A stretch of 64,000 nucleotides of DNA from Persicaria tinctoria (lineage: Eukaryota; Streptophyta; Magnoliopsida; Caryophyllales; Polygonaceae), in NCBI GenBank assembly GCA_037127255.1, contig JBANSL010000001.1, forward strand, positions 30,312,501-30,376,500, written 5' to 3'. The position numbers and the translations under genes are program-made. Under the pieces are notes generated by a model. The model was given only the letters and a program-made list of their open reading frames with translations, was not told the DNA's origin and ran no database searches. This document shows positions 1 to 11,030 of the stretch, one piece after another (the first letter of the stretch is position 1; each line of letters opens with the position of its first letter).

Positions 1-5
1 TGTAG

Positions 6-429
6 GAGAACTTCAACAGTAAATCTTACTTGGGGACAATAAAGATGCAAGTTATGGAAAATCTTAGGTGCATCCAACATGCTCCGAATGTGCAGATGCA
101 AGAGGTAATAGATGTCAAAGTTATCCTTTGCGCTTTGCTTTGTTTGTGTTGCCTCTTGATGGGATAAAATACCATGTGGGGTTAATGCAGGTTCCCCCTG
201 ATTTTTACATTCCCGACATCGACGAAGATGATGAGAACCCGGACAAACGCGTTAACCGTAAGGACAATTAACAATATCCATCCGATTTGTTCCTCTATAA
301 ATTCAGTACCGAGTCATCTAATGTTTGGAAATCCTTGTTTCAGAACACACTCAAGACAAGATGGTTCAGCGGGATGATGAGTACTATGATGGAGACAACG
401 ATAACGATCACAACATGGATGACGTGTAG
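6..429 (+). CDS. HDA9: HDA9-like class I histone deacetylase, last three exons (5' part outside window)
   Basis: C-terminal tail of an RPD3/HDA1-type histone deacetylase of the plant HDA9 group, a nuclear enzyme that removes acetyl groups from histone lysines. Exons 6-104, 191-257 and 344-429 join in frame. All introns fit GT-AG: acceptor TGTAG at 1-5, intron 105-190 (gtaata...tgcag), intron 258-343 (gtaagg...ttcag). The protein reads [10 protein letters not shown], then [36 protein letters not shown] and [14 protein letters not shown], ending MDDV before TAG at 427-429. This is the usual HDA9 tail: the VPPDFYIPD block, then an acidic tail. The catalytic domain lies upstream of the window, so integrity cannot be judged. 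Arabidopsis has shortened HDA9 relatives (HDA10, HDA17), so a truncated paralogue is possible. It is the only ordinary host gene I recognise here. Confidence 0.9.
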
Positions 430-719
430 AGATCTAAACCTGTCTGGAGGTGAGGTGCACATAAATGTTTCACTAGGACGTTACCATCCCTTGTTGTGAT
501 TGCAGCAACCTTTTGTAAGTAAGCATATGATCCCGGTTTGGGAGAACTTTTTGCTCAGTGTAATTTTTGACTTCATATGGACTTAACTCCCCCACTATGA
601 TGCTGAACTGTTTCAACTTTCAAGGGGTAAAACGAGCAATATATGTTGACATATTGACATGAGCCTTTAGCTGGAGACTAGTAAATTTTGAATTGATTGG
701 AATTGGATCGAGTCTTCAC
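430..719 (+). other. 3' UTR and downstream flank of the HDA9-like gene
   Basis: Follows the stop codon at 427-429. AT-rich, no open frame and no repeat that I recognise. I could not place a convincing poly(A) signal, so the transcript end is not defined. Confidence 0.5.
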
Positions 720-880
720 CTAGGGACGGCAATGAGTCAGGATTTCACAATACGGGTATGGAGAAAATAAATGGGGATTAGGACATGGGGATGGGGATAA
801 TGTGGTAGTCCTTATCTTGTACCCGATGGGGATCCCTCGTAGACATCCTCAACGGGGTTAAGGCATGCTGGAGAATTTAT
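720..880. repeat. Remnant of a dispersed repeat starting TAGGGACGGCAATGAGTC
   Basis: The start resembles the TAGGGATGGCAATGGG terminus, with GGGTATGGGG/GGGGATGGGGAT runs, seen in many plant genomes as a short non-autonomous element. The matching terminus (ATTGCCATCCCTA) is not found nearby, so it would be truncated. A similar GGGATCC/GGAGACGGGG text at 3290-3420 may be a second remnant. The family is recalled, not checked. Confidence 0.3.
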
Positions 881-3800
881 GCAAGAATCCCTTAGTATTA
901 TAATTTTTTGTTTATTTTAATCGATTAAGAGCCTGTTTGTTTGGAGGAAGGGAAAGGAAAGTAAATGAATCATTTCAAAAGAAGAGAAAGGAATGAGAAA
1001 TGGTTAAAAACTCCAATTTCGTTTGGTTGATTGAATTGAGGAATAATTGCCTTCTTCCTTACCTAATTTATTGAAAAGAAATTCAAAAAAAAAAAATCCA
1101 ATTACAAAATCACAATTCAACAAAAAAATCCAATTGCAAAATCAGTTGATACAACAATTCAACCAAAAAAAAAATTGTGATTCAACGCAAATCCAATCTT
1201 TTGTTGATACAACAATTTGGCGCTAGCATTGCACGAAGGAGAGGGTGAAGTGACGCCTTTGCAGAAATGTGCAAGAAATTGCTTCGTGGTAACCTGATGA
1301 GAAAAGAGGTCAGACATATGTCAATTCGCAAGAAAAAGTCGAGGAATGTGCACAAGTGCGCAAGCATACTTGTTTCAGAGCATCTACAACTTGTGCATAA
1401 GAGAACTGCTCAAAATAAGCCGAGGTCAATGACTGTAGACGATCTACGACGACATTGTCAATCCGTTTAAGGACAAATTTCATGTCCTCACATCAATTGT
1501 CGACAAGCCATTAGCATAGGAATTGTAGATAGTCAATTGCACAGTTGACTGATTCCTCTAGCTCTGCAAAGGCGCCAATTGCAAATTGTTGCAAAATTCG
1601 TTGACGCTGGCATTGCACGACGGAGAGGGTGAAGTGGCGCCGTGGCCATGCTCCTATCTCATCTTCGAGCGGCGTCGGTTCCTTCTATGGAGAAGAAGAT
1701 GATGTTAGATCGGAGGAGGAGGAGGCATCAGGTCCTTGAAAGGGGCGAGATTTTGATTCGAAGATGGAGATTCGACATAAAACAAGAAAGGAGATGCATA
1801 TCTGGTGGATGCGAGCGTGAGAGAAGTGAGAAAGGTTGCGGGTATGAGAGAGTGAACGAAGGAGATCGGGGGTGAAAGAAGAGGTTTCGGCTGAAGAAGA
1901 AGGTAGGTAGGGCTTCTTTTTTTGAGGTAAACAAATGGGCTTACCGCTTAATTGATTGAGGCTCATAATACTAATAATCCTTGAGGTGTTAAAACAAACA
2001 CGTTTTTACCGGATGGAGTCTAATATTCCTTTCCCTAGGCTGATTTTTTTAGTAGGGGAATTACTAGTAAATACCCTACTTCGATAATTGGTTTGCAAAA
2101 ATACATAAGTTTAAAAACAATTGCATCCACATTTGAAAACTTGCAAAAATACCTCTTTTAATTATCAAAACTACCCACCACCAAAAAAATCAGGAAAAAT
2201 AAAGTTAAATATTTTTGGTATTTATCTTTTTTAATATATATTTTTAAATTATATTAAATAATTAAATAATAAAAAAATATGCAATTTCCAAAAAAAAAAG
2301 AAAAGAAAATTTAATCCTTCCTAATCAGAATGCACAACAGCGAGCCCCGACCCGAACCCCATTCCCTAATCAAAACGCACAACCCCCGCCCCTCCAGCCT
2401 TAGTCCACCCTAAGCCTTCGGCTCCGGCTCGCCGCCCTGACTCTCCGGCGCAATCAGTCCGCGACACCGTCCTTACCCTGGACATCGTTGCCCTCTTCTA
2501 CTATGTTAACCCGTGCCCGACCCCAAGAGCAGCCCAACCCTCCGATTATCGAACACATCCTATCAATGTTCATAATTGGCATTGTCAGCAATGATATTCA
2601 TCTTGTCAGTGTGATAATATTATGGTTTTAAGACATATATTGACAATCATTTTGTAAATATGGTTAATAATCCTAAAGATATGATTTACCGTATCTTTAG
2701 TGAATCTCTCCCCGATTATAACTTCAATCCTATCAACGTAAACATACAGTCTTGTCACTATGGACATTAGTCCTATCATTGTAAACAAATAACTTTTTCA
2801 TCTTGGATCTGCCTTTAATTTATAGTTATGATATGGATAAAATCGTATCTTTATTCTCTTCCCTATTATAGATTACATCCCGTCAGTATTAATTATCAGC
2901 TTTGTCATTAAGAGCATATATCATGTCAAAGTGAACTTTAATCCTATCATTATTAATTCTCTTACTAAGGCAGTAAGGCAATGTTTTTCATTCAGTTAGT
3001 TTTATTATTTTTAAATTTATGGTAAAAATATTAAAAGCATTATTTTAATATATATTTCATTTTTTAAAATATTTTTTTACTTTTCTTTTCATTCAAAATT
3101 ATCCTTTTAAAGATTTTTTTCTTTTAAATTTAAAGGAAAAAGCACAAATGACTCACCTATCCTATTTTTGCTATTATCACAAAACGAGTATACTTTTGCA
3201 AATCGAACACCGATTTGGTGTATTTTTACAAATCGACCTTTTTGGTAAAACAAACAAGTCCTAAATGTTTTGACCTAGGCATAAACAACGGAGAATTCCA
3301 TGGGAAAACTAAATGAGGATGATGATTCCCTAACGTAGATGAGGATCCCATACGGATGGAGACGGGGACCATTTTGAATCTTCGTACATGCATGGGACAT
3401 AAAGGGTACTCTTTGCCCTAAACCCGTCCGGTTTCTATTCTTATCTCCTCTATTACAAAAAAAATCCTTAGCCCATGAATTTTTTATAGGTAATTTACCA
3501 ATCACACTCAATTTTTTTTTTCTTATTGCTAGTAAAACTTCAAAAAAAAAAAAAAAAGGTAATTGCTCTAAGATATTGTTAGATAAACCACAAGTGACAT
3601 CTCGCAAATCCACATTCAATCCGACGTGGGCAACATCTAATTAGACATGAGATACTTTTCAATTAATCATGCTTTTAATCGTCTCTTTGAATAATTTGGT
3701 AATTAGTCAACGTTGGAAGCGAAATTGTTCCATGTCGAAAAGGACATGATGACACATTGTATTCTACGATGATTTGCGGTGTATATAGTTTTCGTGTTGC

Positions 3801-3980
3801 GCGAAATATCATGATCTTTGAAGCAGTTGCAAATAATAACCCGACCTTGTAATATTTCATGAAATATCACAAGCTTTATAGTTAGTTGTCTTCAATACCC
3901 TAAATGAGTTTCTTAAATTTAACAATTACCCATATAATAAAAAAATTACATAAAATCGTCCATATTCATAAAATATTTTC
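881..3980. other. Gene-free intergenic stretch with old repeat debris
   Basis: No convincing gene on either strand. Contents: AT-rich DNA with A-runs (1081-1200); a separated direct repeat (1227-1258 and 1610-1641); a GC-rich island of about 200 bases (2330-2530) without an open frame; a degenerate repeat of CCTATCA/CTTGTCA words (2560-2990); and MULE-terminus-like text with 'gcaaaaatacc' (2060-2150) and 'gcacaaatgactcacc' (3140-3170). Short open frames here have no recognisable motif. Confidence 0.5.
1227..1641 (+). repeat. Separated direct repeat, 32 bp, 383 bp apart
   Basis: Two near-identical blocks reading GCATTGCACGAAGGAGAGGG (1227 on) and GCATTGCACGACGGAGAGGG (1610 on), both continuing TGAAGTG(A/G)CGCC. 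Two differences in 32 bases. It could be an old local duplication or pieces of one element. Confidence 0.6.
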
Positions 3981-3996
3981 GGGCCATTTGCAAAAC

Positions 3997-5800
3997 TAAC
4001 CTAAATACCCGGTTGGATTGCGGGGGTTAACCCAAAATTTTTTTTTTGCAAAGTAACCCTCCTTTACCCGATTTCTCACGGGCTGCAACCGGTTGGAGAG
4101 AGAAAAGCGCGCAACAGTGAGAGATGAAGGGAAGGATGAGGGGTCCGATGAAGCAGGGAAGACGCCGTCGTCGGAGGCGAAGTTCGCGGCTCTAGGCGAC
4201 AGGCCTCCGAGCTCGACGGGAGGGCTTGAGCGCAGTCATCTTGGTCCTTCTTCCTCCCATTCGTCTTCTTTGGGCTCGACGGGGCCGGAGGAGGAAGAAG
4301 ACGCCTCATTCGGCGAGCTCGGGTGCCATGGTTGAGACAACCACAAGAAGGGAGAAGGAAGGGGGTCGGGGGCTCGGGTGCCAAGCCTCATGCCCTTCCT
4401 CCCTCACGCAGGTCCTTCCACTCTCTCTTTCTTCAGGCGATTTCGAGCCTCGTCGAGGATAATCTCCACAATTGGCTTCGATTATGCGATTCCAGGCACA
4501 ATACTTCACCCTTCTTCTTCTTCTCTGCTCTATCTTTCAAGCCTTTAAATTGGAATTTTTAGTTTAGGGCTAGAGACTGAAATTTCGAATTTCGGAATTG
4601 AAATGGTTTGGTTTGAAATTTCCCTTTCGGTTAGGGTTGGGGTTTGCTGTCTGTCATGTCTGAATAAACAGGTGACATGTTGATTGGTGTAGGTGTCATG
4701 TAGTAAGTGATGTTGCCAAATAGGGGGTTGAGTTTGTCCGTGGGATTTTCTAGTGGGGCAGGGGGTAATGTCAAGGGTAGGAGTCAGTAAAAAGGAAGAT
4801 GATGATGAAGAGTTGGGATTGGTTGGAGAAAGGTCAATGTCAGAAGTAGGAGATTCTGAAACAATACCTCATATGAGTACTCCAATTCTTCCCAAATAAT
4901 GCATTCTCCCCCAAGAAATTGTGGCAACTTGGCATGCATTAATGAAGTTTCTTGGTGGCTCCATTAATAAGAAACATGCCTTGTAGTATTTTTGTGTATG
5001 GAGATTTGAACAAATGCTTGATACTTTTGATGTTAACAATTGAAATTACTACAATTTCTGATGCAGAGAAATGGACCCAGGTTGTCCGTGTCCCAGGTTG
5101 GTGACTGGGACCAGAAAGGAGCATCTACGAACTACTCGGCCGACTTCTCAAAGATAAAAGAGACGAGGAAGCAAAACAAGAGAGAGTCATCTAGGGCCAG
5201 CATAGGCAACTGACAAGAACTCATAAATCCAACTGCACCAGCTAATGCAACACCGATCAATATCTGTATAATTATTAGCCATTAAGGAACTATAGACCTC
5301 TTGTTGCGAAATGAAAATTTTCAAGTTTTTACTACTCTTCTAAGTTGTACATCTTTCAAATTTCTGTAAATCTTTTACTTTAACTTTTTTATTTACATAT
5401 GTAAGCTGTAAATTATGCTACATAACGAGTAATTCAGTATGTGGTTCACGCACTTTGTAATTATGGGAAATTCAAACTTGTCGTTCAAAGACGATGTACA
5501 TGACATGAACTGCTATTAACATGTCATTCAAAGAAGATGTACATGACATGAGAAAAACGCATTCTTAAAGCGCTTGGCAGAGGAGCGCTCGAACTTCATC
5601 ATATCCCTTCTTGGTAGAAGTTTTTGAAACTAATCCCCTCTTTGTGATGTTCTTCTGGAACTCGGCTACTTTCCTCTAGCGATTCGAGGAATTCTATGGG
5701 GAATACCAAGACTACAACTATGAATCTAAGATCAATTAGATATGTTCTTTCCGAGTAATTCGGTCAGCAAGTTGTTCAGTTGAGCTTAAGAAAAAGAATT
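3997..5800 (+). repeat. Left arm of the fold-back element
   Basis: Outer part: poly-T and TAACCC-type text, then a GC-rich block (4090-4460) and an AT-rich intron-like stretch. Then come the captured NOI-type exon (5067-5285) and further unique sequence up to about 5800. Each piece recurs in reverse order in the right arm. The arms differ by scattered substitutions and small indels. The inner boundary is estimated by eye. Confidence 0.85.
5067..5285 (+). pseudogene. Captured NOI/RIN4-family exon, left-arm copy
   Basis: After an acceptor-like TGATGCAG (5059-5066) an open frame reads NGPRLSVSQVGDWDQKGAS, then NYSADFSKIKETRKQNKRES and SRASIGN. It hits TGA at 5211-5213 and stays readable as QELINPTAPANA to TAA at 5283-5285. 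The pattern (L-S-V-x-Q-x-G-x-W-D, then DFSKI-(K/R)-E-x-RKQNKR and SRAS-(I/L)-GN) is what I know from plant NOI-domain proteins of the RIN4 type, small membrane-associated proteins linked to immunity. The parent gene is not in the window. The in-frame TGA and lack of an N-terminal exon make it a fragment. The family call is from memory of the motif. Confidence 0.6.
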
Positions 5801-6234
5801 AAGAAGATCTTCATCCAATGCTTAAGCAGAAAATCACTCTACAGAATTCAGAAATTCCTCATCTTGCAAGCAGGAAAAAAAAAAGAACAAACCAAACAAA
5901 TCCTATATATAAGCAATTTGCTCCATCTGACAACAATAGAATCAATCAATTGATTCTGAGTTCTGAACTTCTGATTACATAATATCAAGTCTCTTAAAGA
6001 TGATTCAAGAAATAACTAAAGATCTTCACCCAATTTCAAGTGGAAAATCCCCAACCTTAATTCCATGGTGTTTAAGGGTGCTGAGTCAAATGCACCAACC
6101 CAGAAAACTGGTGGGGTAAGTCCGCTCACTCCGACTGTCATGTCAAGTGACGTAGGTGACATGTCCAAACTATTACCTATCATGTATAATTGATGACACA
6201 ATTTTCATCCATTATACATGACAGGTAATAGTTT
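5801..6234. other. Spacer of the fold-back element
   Basis: Unpaired centre between the arms. It holds a partial direct repeat (AGATCTTCATCCAATG near 5810; AGATCTTCACCCAATT near 6020). Near the right edge there is a small hairpin: AAACTATTACCTATCATG at about 6167 faces CATGACAGGTAATAGTTT at about 6216, with a 30-40-base loop. No gene. Confidence 0.6.
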
Positions 6235-6708
6235 TGATTCTTTTTCGTAAGCTCAACTGACAATTTGTTGACCGAATTACTGGAAAAAAACATACCTAAT
6301 TGATCTTATAGTCATAGTTGTAGTCGTGGTATTCCCCATAGAATTTCTCGAATCGCTAGAGGAAAGTAGCCAAGTTCCAGAAGAACATCACAAAGAGGGG
6401 ATTAGTTTCAAAAACTTCTTCAAAGAAGGGATATGATGAAGTTCGAGCGCTCCTCTGCCAAGCCTTTAAGTATGCGCTTTTCTCGTGTCATGTACATCTT
6501 CTTTGAATGACATGTTAATAGCAGTTCATGTCATGTACATCATCTTTGAACGACAAGTTTGAATTTCCCATAATTACAAAGTGCGTGAACCACATACTCA
6601 ATTACTCGTTATGCAGTAAAAGATTTACAGAAATTTGAAAGATGTACAACTTAGAAGAGTAGTAAAAACTTGAAATTTTTCATTTCGCAACAAGAGGTCT
6701 ATAGTTTC

Positions 6709-6927
6709 TTAATGGCTAATAATTATACAGATATTGATCGGTGCTGCATTAGCTGGTGCAGTTGGATTTATGAGTTCTTGTTCGTTGCCTATGCTGGCCC
6801 TAAATGACTCTCTCTTGTTTTGCTTCCTCGTCACTTTTATCTTTGAGAAATCGACCGAGTAGTTTGGAAATGCTCATTTCTGGTCCTAGTCACCAAATTG
6901 GGACACGGACAACTTGGGTCCATTTCT
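6709..6927 (-). pseudogene. Captured NOI/RIN4-family exon, right-arm copy
   Basis: Same length (219 bases) as the left-arm copy and on the opposite strand. It keeps residues the left copy lost: SVSQFGD instead of SVSQVGD, and GNEQELINP without the left copy's stop. It has its own lesions: TAG in place of the Trp codon (6886-6888) and TGA in place of a Gly codon (6874-6876). The complementary damage shows that the arms have decayed independently. Confidence 0.6.
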
Positions 6928-7984
6928 CTGCATCAGAAATTGAAGTAATTTCAATTGTTAACATCAAAAGTATCAAGCATTTGTTCAAATCTCCATACAC
7001 AAAAATACTACAAGGCATGTTTCTTATTAATGGAGCCACCAAGAAACTTCATTAATGCATGCCAAGTTGCCACAATTTCTTGGGGGAGAATGCATTATTT
7101 GGGAAGAATTGGAATACTCCATATGAGGTATTGTTTCAGAATCTCCTACTCCTAACATTGACCTTTCTCCAACCAATCCCAACTCTTCATCATCATCTTC
7201 CTCTTTACTAACTCCTACCTTTGACATTACCCCCTGCCCCACTAGAAAATCCCACAGACAAACTCAACCCCATATTTGGCAACATCACTTACTACATGAC
7301 ACCTACACCAATCAACATGTCACCTGTTTATTCAGACATGATAGACAGCAAACCCCAACCCTAACCGAATGAGAAATTTCAAACCAAACCATTTCAATTC
7401 CGAAATTCGAAATTTCAGTCTCTAGCCCTAAACTAAAAATTCCAATTTAAAGGCTTGAAAGATAGAGCAGAGAAGAAGAAGGGTGAAGTATTGTGCCTGG
7501 AATCGCATAATCGAAGCCAATTGTGGAGATTATCCTCGACGAGGCTCGAAATCGCCTGAAGAAAGAGAGAGTGGAAGGACCTGCGTGAGGGAGGAAGGGC
7601 ATGAGGCTTGGCACCCGAGCCCCCGACCCCCTTCCATCTCCCTTCTTGTGGTTGTCTCAACCATGGCACCCGAGCTCGCCGAATGAGGCGTCTTCTTCCT
7701 CCTCCGGCCCCGTCGAGCCCAAAGAAGACGAATGGGAGGAAGAAGGACCAAGATGACTGCGCTCAAGCCCTCCCGTCGAGCTCGGAGGCCTGTCGCCTAG
7801 AGCCGCGAACTTCGCCTCCGACGACGGTGTCTTCCCTGCTTCATCGAACCCCTCATCCTTCCCTTCCTCTGTCACTGTTGCGCGCTTTTCTCTCTCCAAC
7901 CGACTGCAACCCGTGAGAAACCGGGTAAAGGAGGGTTACTTTGAATTTTTTTTTTGGGGTTAACCTCTGCAATCCAACCGGGTA

Positions 7985-7989
7985 TTTAG
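7985..7989. repeat. Target-site duplication TTTAG, left copy
   Basis: Directly abuts the LTR start TGTAACGG at 7990 and matches TTTAG at 34737-34741. The site lies within the last bases of the fold-back element's right arm. Confidence 0.85.
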
Positions 7990-10900
7990 TGTAACGGCCC
8001 GGAATTATGATTTCCGGGTTACGTTTCAAGGGATGAAAACCCTTGTTCGGATCTTGCAATCCAGGTACGGGTCGAGGTTTCAAACTCATTTCAAAGGTCA
8101 GTAGGAAGAGGGATTTCAAACCCTAAAGTATCGTAGGGTCGTTGGGTACCCTTAACATGTCCTAAGACTATGTCGTGAAATCCAATTCAAATGAAATAAA
8201 GCGGAAGCAAGGGTAAGATACAATGACATAACAGAATCGGGTCAAAACCAAATCATAAACAAGTGATTACCATTTGCCAAGTTAGAATATTAGTCAGGTT
8301 CTTTGATTCGCCCAAGGGTTTCCCGTCACATAAGCATGGAGCAAACAAGATCTGCAGAAATACCTTTAAAAGAAGAACGGGGAAATGAGTCAGATCGAGC
8401 CACTCATGCGGGACCGGCAGTCCTCGCTGAGGCCACATAGTATGTGCTATACCTAATAAAGATGCTCTAATGCAATACGAAAGTCAAACACACTAGCATC
8501 CTCCTAATTCATAATAATGTGCAGAAATACTGTAAAGGGCCCAAGACAATGCCAACGACATATCCCTCTCCTACCTCCACCCCTTCCGATAGGCGGAGAC
8601 TGGCCAGCTCGTGAATGCATTCCATCATAATCGGGCGGCACGCATGCCTAACCCGCTCCACAATAAAGCCCGCAGGCATAATATAAGGAAGTTCATGACT
8701 CGATTGAGTCAGGGTACCCGATGAGGCTGGGCTACCCTATGACCCTAGCAAAGACTCTAGGACTATCACAGATAACGGCCGTTCTGTTTCAAACGCATAA
8801 AGTAAACAGATGCTCAATCAATTAGTGCAACCTAAACATGATACTACATGGCATGCTTTTATGCATATGCAACACCTAACATAAAATGCAACAACAGGCA
8901 TGAATGTCCAACTTGAGTAAGCCCCCTAGGGAACTTACCTGAAGATGCAGAACAGCAAGATAACACAAGTAAGGGCCCATATGCAAGTCCAAAGTAAACC
9001 AAAAGCAATACGCACCTATCATCAAGCCATTTCCATAAGCTACTGGACCAACATTCATACACACGATTCCCAAGTTCTCAATATACCCAAAACCAAACGG
9101 TGATAAAACTATTTTCCAAAACCTTTCCGCTACGATCAACATTAACCAAAAATCATTTACTTCCAATCAACCCCATTGATAAAATCGTACCAACCATATT
9201 TTCCAACTCTTAAATCCCTAATTAAGTCAACTCATATCCAAAATAATTTCTCAAATCATACTTGGCCAAATTCCGACATTTAACATTTAAACCTTAAAGC
9301 CACTTTCTCAAAATCGTATTATAGAATGAATTTTGGGATTTTGGTTTTCCAACACAACTCCTTAAAGAATATTTCCAAAAACATGAAAACTCCTTTTAAA
9401 ATAATTTATTACAATAAATGGCTAAAATAGACATCAACTATTATTATAAATAAATCATTTCAAATTTCCCCGTTTAACATAGGTAATTCATCCCAAAAGT
9501 ACATAGCCCCAAAATAATTTCACAATATAATTTAATAATTCCATAATATACTTTTATAAGATCAGAATTAATATAAAAATAATAATAACATACCTAATAT
9601 TTACTTAACATAATATATAAAACCTTAGTAATATCGATATAACATATAATGGCATATTACTTGTACAAAACAGCAATGAAACAACAAGTACAGCCAACCA
9701 AAAGCCCAATACGGAAGCCCAAACCCGGATCCTAAGAAAGGCCCAACCCGAAATGAAAGAAGGGAAGACCCGGATCCATAGAAAAAGAGAGGATCCGAAC
9801 CCGGACCATACCCGATAAATTAGGCCCAAAGGATAGAAGGGCCCAAACTCCACATTCTAAATTCGGATCCAGCAAACTCACAACCCAACTCCTTATAAAA
9901 ACATGAACCGGTTTTCTTTATAAAATAAAATGAACCGAACCCCCCCCCCCCTTTTTTTTTATCAAAACCGACCGGTCCAAAAGTCCACTGTTCATCTTCT
10001 TCTCAAGAGCTTAGTTTGACAGCTCTGGAAAAAGGGAGGGGAAATGAGGCTTTTCCGGTGACGGCCTAACTCCGACCACCCTTCCCGACTCTAAGGACAA
10101 CCGAATCGACAAGGAAGAAGAGAGAAAGGAGGCGCTCACCCAATGTTTAGAAGTCGAACGCGTCGGGCTTCATCGGAGACGCTCGGAGCTCCGCTCGGCT
10201 TCCTCGGAGGCGGAATCTTGAGCGAGGAGGCCTGGGAGAGAGGTGGGAAGATTAAAAAAAGGACCTTTCGCAGCTCGAAGTTGAAAAGAAGGAAGGATGA
10301 ACCTTATCGATTTAGAAAACGGAACCAGTGGGGGGGGGGCGACATCGACTGCGCTCGGGGGATCTCCGGGGAGCGGGTGGTGCTCAGGGCCCACGGAGAT
10401 GCAGAGGCGGGGCACCTGGGAGACGCTCGGGAGCGCTCGGGGCTGCTGCTCAGCGCCTAGAGCTGCTGCTGCTTGAAGAGGAAGAAACGGGTGTTGTTGG
10501 AGCTCGGCGGGCTCGGCCTTGGCTCGTGGAACAGGGCTCCTGGAAGGTGTTCGGAGCCGCGCTCGGTTAGTGTTCGGAGAGTGCTCAGGTGTTGTATTTG
10601 AAATTGAAATAGAATCAGATAGGGGAAGTGATTTGCTTCTGAATGGCGTGGGATTTGTCCTTGGATTTTGCCATGAAAAGGGAGGAGGCAAGTGTGAGGG
10701 AGAGAGAAAGGATGGGCTGATTTTGAACCAAAATGGGAAGGCTTGTAGATTGAGGAGAGTTTTCTGATTTGCAAAGGGGGGAAGAGCAAGAAGACAAAAG
10801 TGCTCCTGCAAGGCTACCGATGGGTAAAAGGAAGAAATAGATAGGTGGGCATCTTGGTCAAAATTGAGGGTTTGTTGGAATAGGTCAAACATGAGTCGGA

Positions 10901-11030
10901 ATTCGCTTTAAGGATTTCAACTTCGATTTATTAAATTTAGGACGGGTGAAATATCCGAATTAAATTCAATTAATTTCATTTTTAAATTTTTTTTTCCGAA
11001 AATTTGGATTTAAAAATCCGAGCCTTTACA
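7990..11030 (-). repeat. 3' LTR of the long-LTR retrotransposon (left copy)
   Basis: TGTAACGGCCCGG at the left end and GAGCCTTTACA at the right: a TG...CA pair. About 3041 bases, nearly colinear with 31685-34736. Sample 60-base lines show 1-2 differences, so the insertion is not fresh. The right third (10050-10560) is GC-rich with opposing open frames up to 240 codons. These have no recognisable domain and lie in an LTR, so I treat them as chance. There is a C10/T run at 9943-9960. Confidence 0.9.

Larger units (their letters stand above)
3981..7989. mobile_element. Fold-back (palindromic) DNA element, probably MULE-like, carrying a captured NOI-type gene fragment
   Basis: Two long inverted arms, 3997-about 5800 and about 6235-7989, flank a spacer. 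The tip CTAAATACCCGGTTGGATTGC-type text at 4001 is the exact reverse complement of the text ending at 7989. Removing the 7990-34736 insertion and one TTTAG copy lets the right arm continue four bases (GTTA, 34742-34745), matching TAAC at 3997-4000. The outer left text GGGCCATTTGCAAAACTAAC (3981-4000) has the look of a Mutator-like terminus, but its partner is missing on the right, so I see no target duplication. There is no transposase. Superfamily is inference. Confidence 0.75.
6235..7989 (-). repeat. Right arm of the fold-back element
   Basis: Reverse complement of the left arm, ending ...CCGGGTATTTAG at 7989, where the LTR retrotransposon was inserted. The GC-rich block lies at 7500-7900 and the NOI-type exon at 6709-6927 (minus). 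Confidence 0.85.

Noticed and set aside
929..2046. A hAT-type MITE starting GAGCCTGTTTGTTTGG
   Set aside because: The supposed right end (AAACAAACACG near 1990) pairs over too few bases and no target duplication is visible.
3981..3996. GGGCCATTTGCAAAAC as a complete MULE terminus with target duplication
   Set aside because: The matching right terminus is absent after 34745, so neither a full TIR nor a 9-bp duplication can be shown.
10143..10892. Opposing open frames up to 240 codons in the GC-rich part of the long LTR (and 33625-34593 in the other copy)
   Set aside because: They lie in an LTR, overlap on both strands, differ by frame between the two LTR copies and show no domain. GC-rich DNA has few stops.
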